A stretch of 64,000 nt of DNA from JBDHTQ01 sp039808765 (GTDB lineage: Bacteria; Pseudomonadota; Alphaproteobacteria; UBA2400): positions 1-64,000 of the forward strand of contig JBDHTQ010000006.1 in NCBI GenBank assembly GCA_039808765.1, in the 5' to 3' direction. Shown here in pieces: positions 62,471 to 64,000 of this stretch (position 1 is the first letter of the stretch; each line of letters opens with the position of its first letter). Under the pieces are notes generated by a model, which saw only the letters and a program-made list of their open reading frames with translations, did not search any database and was not told the DNA's origin. Made by a program: the position numbers and the translations under genes.

Positions 62471-63307
62471 TTAAGCTGCGAGTGCAGTGAGCGCTTTTAA
62501 CCGAGGGATACACAAAGCACTTGTTAACCCAGGCAGGTCGAGCCCTCCCTCAAATGCCTGCGCCAAAGCGCAATGCGTAAGGGTTTGTGCCCCAAAACAT
62601 GCCAGCACTTGTGCTGCAGCTTCGGCCCCTTCACCGTCTAACAAAACCGGCACACGTGCAAGCCGCGCTGCCAAAATTGCTCCAACCATAGCGCAAAGAT
62701 CTAACCCCCCATGTGCTGCCAAAGTTTCAAGGGGTTGGTTCGTCTCAGCCAAAGCCTCACTTAAGGCCTTCAATGTTGCTGTCGCTTCTTGGCTTACGCT
62801 GGCCAATGCCAATAAATCCAAACCAGGCTCAACCGCCATCATACCATACGCCATCGCATGCGCCGCCTCTGCTTCGCTAAGGGCATGCTCCGAACGAAAG
62901 TCACGACACGGGTGATCGCTTTGTAAATCATAAACTTGCAAATCGACATCAAATGGAGACAGCGCCTTCACTAATGGATGGTCAGGTTGTTTTAGCGTAT
63001 CAATTATGGTGTGCTTTGCCTGCGCTTTGGCAGGCACAGGATCGCCAGAAACGCTTTGAGAGTTGTATGAAGCACAAAAAAGCGCAACACGCACACGATT
63101 AAGCGTTTTTATTTGACCGGCACTGCGCGCCAGCCAGCTCAACCAATCCAACCGTTTGGCATCAAGCGGCAAATTTGGCAACACAACCGGCGCAAGGGGT
63201 GAAAGATGGTCAATAATTTGCCGAACTTCGGCAAAGCTGACTTCTGTCGTCATGCGTACTGCTGAATTTTGTTGAGCGGCTGCCCGTGAAGATGTCGCGG
63301 TTGTCAT
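62471..63307 (-). CDS. CobT-like protein lacking the catalytic segment
   Basis: The 278-residue protein resembles CobT, which makes alpha-ribazole phosphate for cobalamin: SEHALSEAEAAHAMAYGMMAV matches the region around 'SEAECxxAMxxG', and LDLCAMVGAILAARLARVPVLLDG matches 'EIAAxxGAxLAAxxxxVPVLxDG'. It is about 70 residues shorter than CobT. The missing block is between VLACFGAQTL and ALAQAF, which in CobT contains SHxSAEPGH and the LxLGEGSGA loop with catalytic Glu. A working phosphoribosyltransferase is therefore doubtful. It could be a regulator, a partner protein or a decayed gene kept in frame. No other cob gene is nearby. Confidence 0.6.
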   Translation of the reverse strand: MTTATSSRAAAQQNSAVRMTTEVSFAEVRQIIDHLSPLAPVVLPNLPLDAKRLDWLSWLARSAGQIKTLNRVRVALFCASYNSQSVSGDPVPAKAQAKHTIIDTLKQPDHPLVKALSPFDVDLQVYDLQSDHPCRDFRSEHALSEAEAAHAMAYGMMAVEPGLDLLALASVSQEATATLKALSEALAETNQPLETLAAHGGLDLCAMVGAILAARLARVPVLLDGEGAEAAAQVLACFGAQTLTHCALAQAFEGGLDLPGLTSALCIPRLKALTALAA

Positions 63308-63828
63308 GGTTAACCCTTTTTTACCTTGCGGTGGGGTTTAGCATGCTGAGCAACGCTGTAAAGAAATAGTTTTGTTATAAGATAAAAATATCGTCAATAA
63401 CCGCTCCTCCACAAAAATTACTTACCGTAAGCGTCATTCTTTCAAAAACACTCTACCTAAGCGTTGCTGTTTTGCATCACCAAAAGAGGAATACCCTTGT
63501 CTTTTTCGCGGCGCAATATATATTGCGCACTGCAGCATGAGTGTGCTGCAAGCGCCAAAAATGTCATTTTCGGCGTTTCCTCCCATATAAACTGTGGGCC
63601 GCGTTGATCGCGGCCTTTCTTTCTGTTATATGTACATTTTTAGCGTCACGGGCAAAGCGTTATCTTTTAAAAATTATTTTTTCTACCGTTTTTTTCCTAT
63701 TTTGTTAATCTATGGATAATATAGTTATGGTGTTTTAAATAGACGGAGACGTTAGGTGTTTTAATAAGCCCTAGCAAAAATGTTTTCGTCGCGGCATAAC
63801 GCAAGGGTTATGAATTGGAGGAGTGGGT
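63308..63828. other. Intergenic region holding the candidate ncRNA and the STAS leader
   Basis: The 521 bases contain no protein gene. A structured RNA candidate occupies about 63511-63622 (separate entry). The last 200 bases are AT-rich and precede the STAS gene with a GGAGGA ribosome site. Confidence 0.5.
63511..63622 (+). ncRNA. Candidate structured small RNA with anti-Shine-Dalgarno motif
   Basis: Four hairpins stand in a row: the perfect palindrome GCGCAATATATATTGCGC (63511-63528), TGCAGCA/TGCTGCA (63531-63550), GCCAAAAATG/CATTTTCGGC with one mismatch (63554-63574), and a terminator GGCCGCG/CGCGGCC around TTGAT followed by TTTCTTT (63597-63622). The single-stranded stretch between the third and fourth is TTTCCTCCC (63576-63584), complementary to ribosome binding sites. 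This order of stems plus anti-SD plus terminator is that of many alphaproteobacterial trans-acting sRNAs. No promoter was recognised with confidence. Confidence 0.55.
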
Positions 63829-64000
63829 ATGGATTACAAGGTGCGCAAAACGGACAGCACAACAGAAGTGTTGTTAAGCGGGAGACTCACCTTCACGGAT
63901 CATGAGCAGTTCCGAAGTGTGATGGCGCTTTTTGACGAGCCAATAAAAGGCCAACGTTTCGTTTTTGATCTTTCTGGTCTCGAATTTGTCGACTCCAGCG
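63829..64000 (+). CDS. STAS-domain protein (anti-sigma-factor antagonist type), N-terminal fragment
   Basis: The gene leaves the window after 57 codons. They read MDYKVRKTDSTTEVLLSGRL, TFTDHEQFRSVM and FVFDLSGLEFVDSS, which is the start of a STAS domain up to the loop whose Ser is phosphorylated in SpoIIAA-like proteins. GGAGGA lies seven bases before the ATG. Such proteins free sigma factors by partner switching, or act in signalling; the partner genes would lie to the right. Confidence 0.85.
   Translation, partial: MDYKVRKTDSTTEVLLSGRLTFTDHEQFRSVMALFDEPIKGQRFVFDLSGLEFVDSS

Noticed and set aside
63308..63510. Cobalamin riboswitch near the CobT-like gene
   Set aside because: I find no B12-box-like sequence on either strand upstream of the CobT-like start.

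Overview
The window looks like a chromosome segment of a free-living alphaproteobacterium of moderate to low GC; I cannot name the genus. The taxonomic signs are an NDUFS4-type complex I accessory subunit, the prfA-prmC-DUF4167 cluster, hflK-hflC-DUF2065, a short relative of the alphaproteobacterial DUF4175/TIGR02302 family, an ahpC/ahpD set beside a divergent oxyR, and two 'gram-negative porin' paralogs. Four tRNA genes are present: Arg-UCU, Pro-UGG, a non-initiator CAU tRNA and Thr-CGU. I saw no rRNA, CRISPR array or prophage.

Layout. 0-12 kb: truncated secreted protein, two tRNAs around the NDUFS4-like gene, DUF192, YceD, BamE, a short DUF4175-like protein, a peptidoglycan-binding protein, Mrp, the HflKC operon, a HEAT-like protein, a HAD hydrolase and an SDR behind a promoter with a tetO-like operator. 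12-20 kb: tRNA, two uncharacterised proteins, peroxide defence (ahpD, ahpC, oxyR), then a minus-strand operon of SuhB-like phosphatase, an OmpA-like-ended secreted protein and YgfZ. 19.5-24.7 kb: TetR regulator divergent from an RND efflux pair (acrA, acrB). 24.7-28.2 kb: mobile DNA, with a decayed IS5-like fragment and an intact-looking 2515-bp IS1595-family element (24-bp imperfect terminal inverted repeats, 8-bp CTTTGAAA target duplication). It carries a transposase plus two cargo genes and sits inside a gene that can be read across the insertion after one earlier frameshift.

28-45 kb: two porins, prfA-prmC-DUF4167, dCTP deaminase, a tandem pair of paralogous membrane proteins, GNAT plus M20 amidohydrolase, a histidine phosphatase, an ExaC/AldB-type aldehyde dehydrogenase, three lineage-type proteins of unknown function, DUF817 and bioB. 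45-55 kb: a 490-residue unknown protein, an ABC exporter and a five-gene branched-chain-amino-acid-type ABC importer with a fused LivH-LivM permease and two different binding proteins. 55-64 kb: tRNA-Thr, a small unknown protein, a Bcp peroxiredoxin carrying a 320-residue Lys/Ser/Thr/Ala-rich histone-H1-like tail, a YhdP/AsmA-like protein, TerC, a shortened CobT-like protein, a candidate structured small RNA with an anti-Shine-Dalgarno motif, and the start of a STAS-domain protein.

Most promising for novelty are the IS1595 cargo pair (a KilA-N/BstA-like candidate plus a small HTH protein), the Bcp-histone-like fusion, and the candidate sRNA near 63.5 kb. All family names were assigned by reading motifs; no database search was run.
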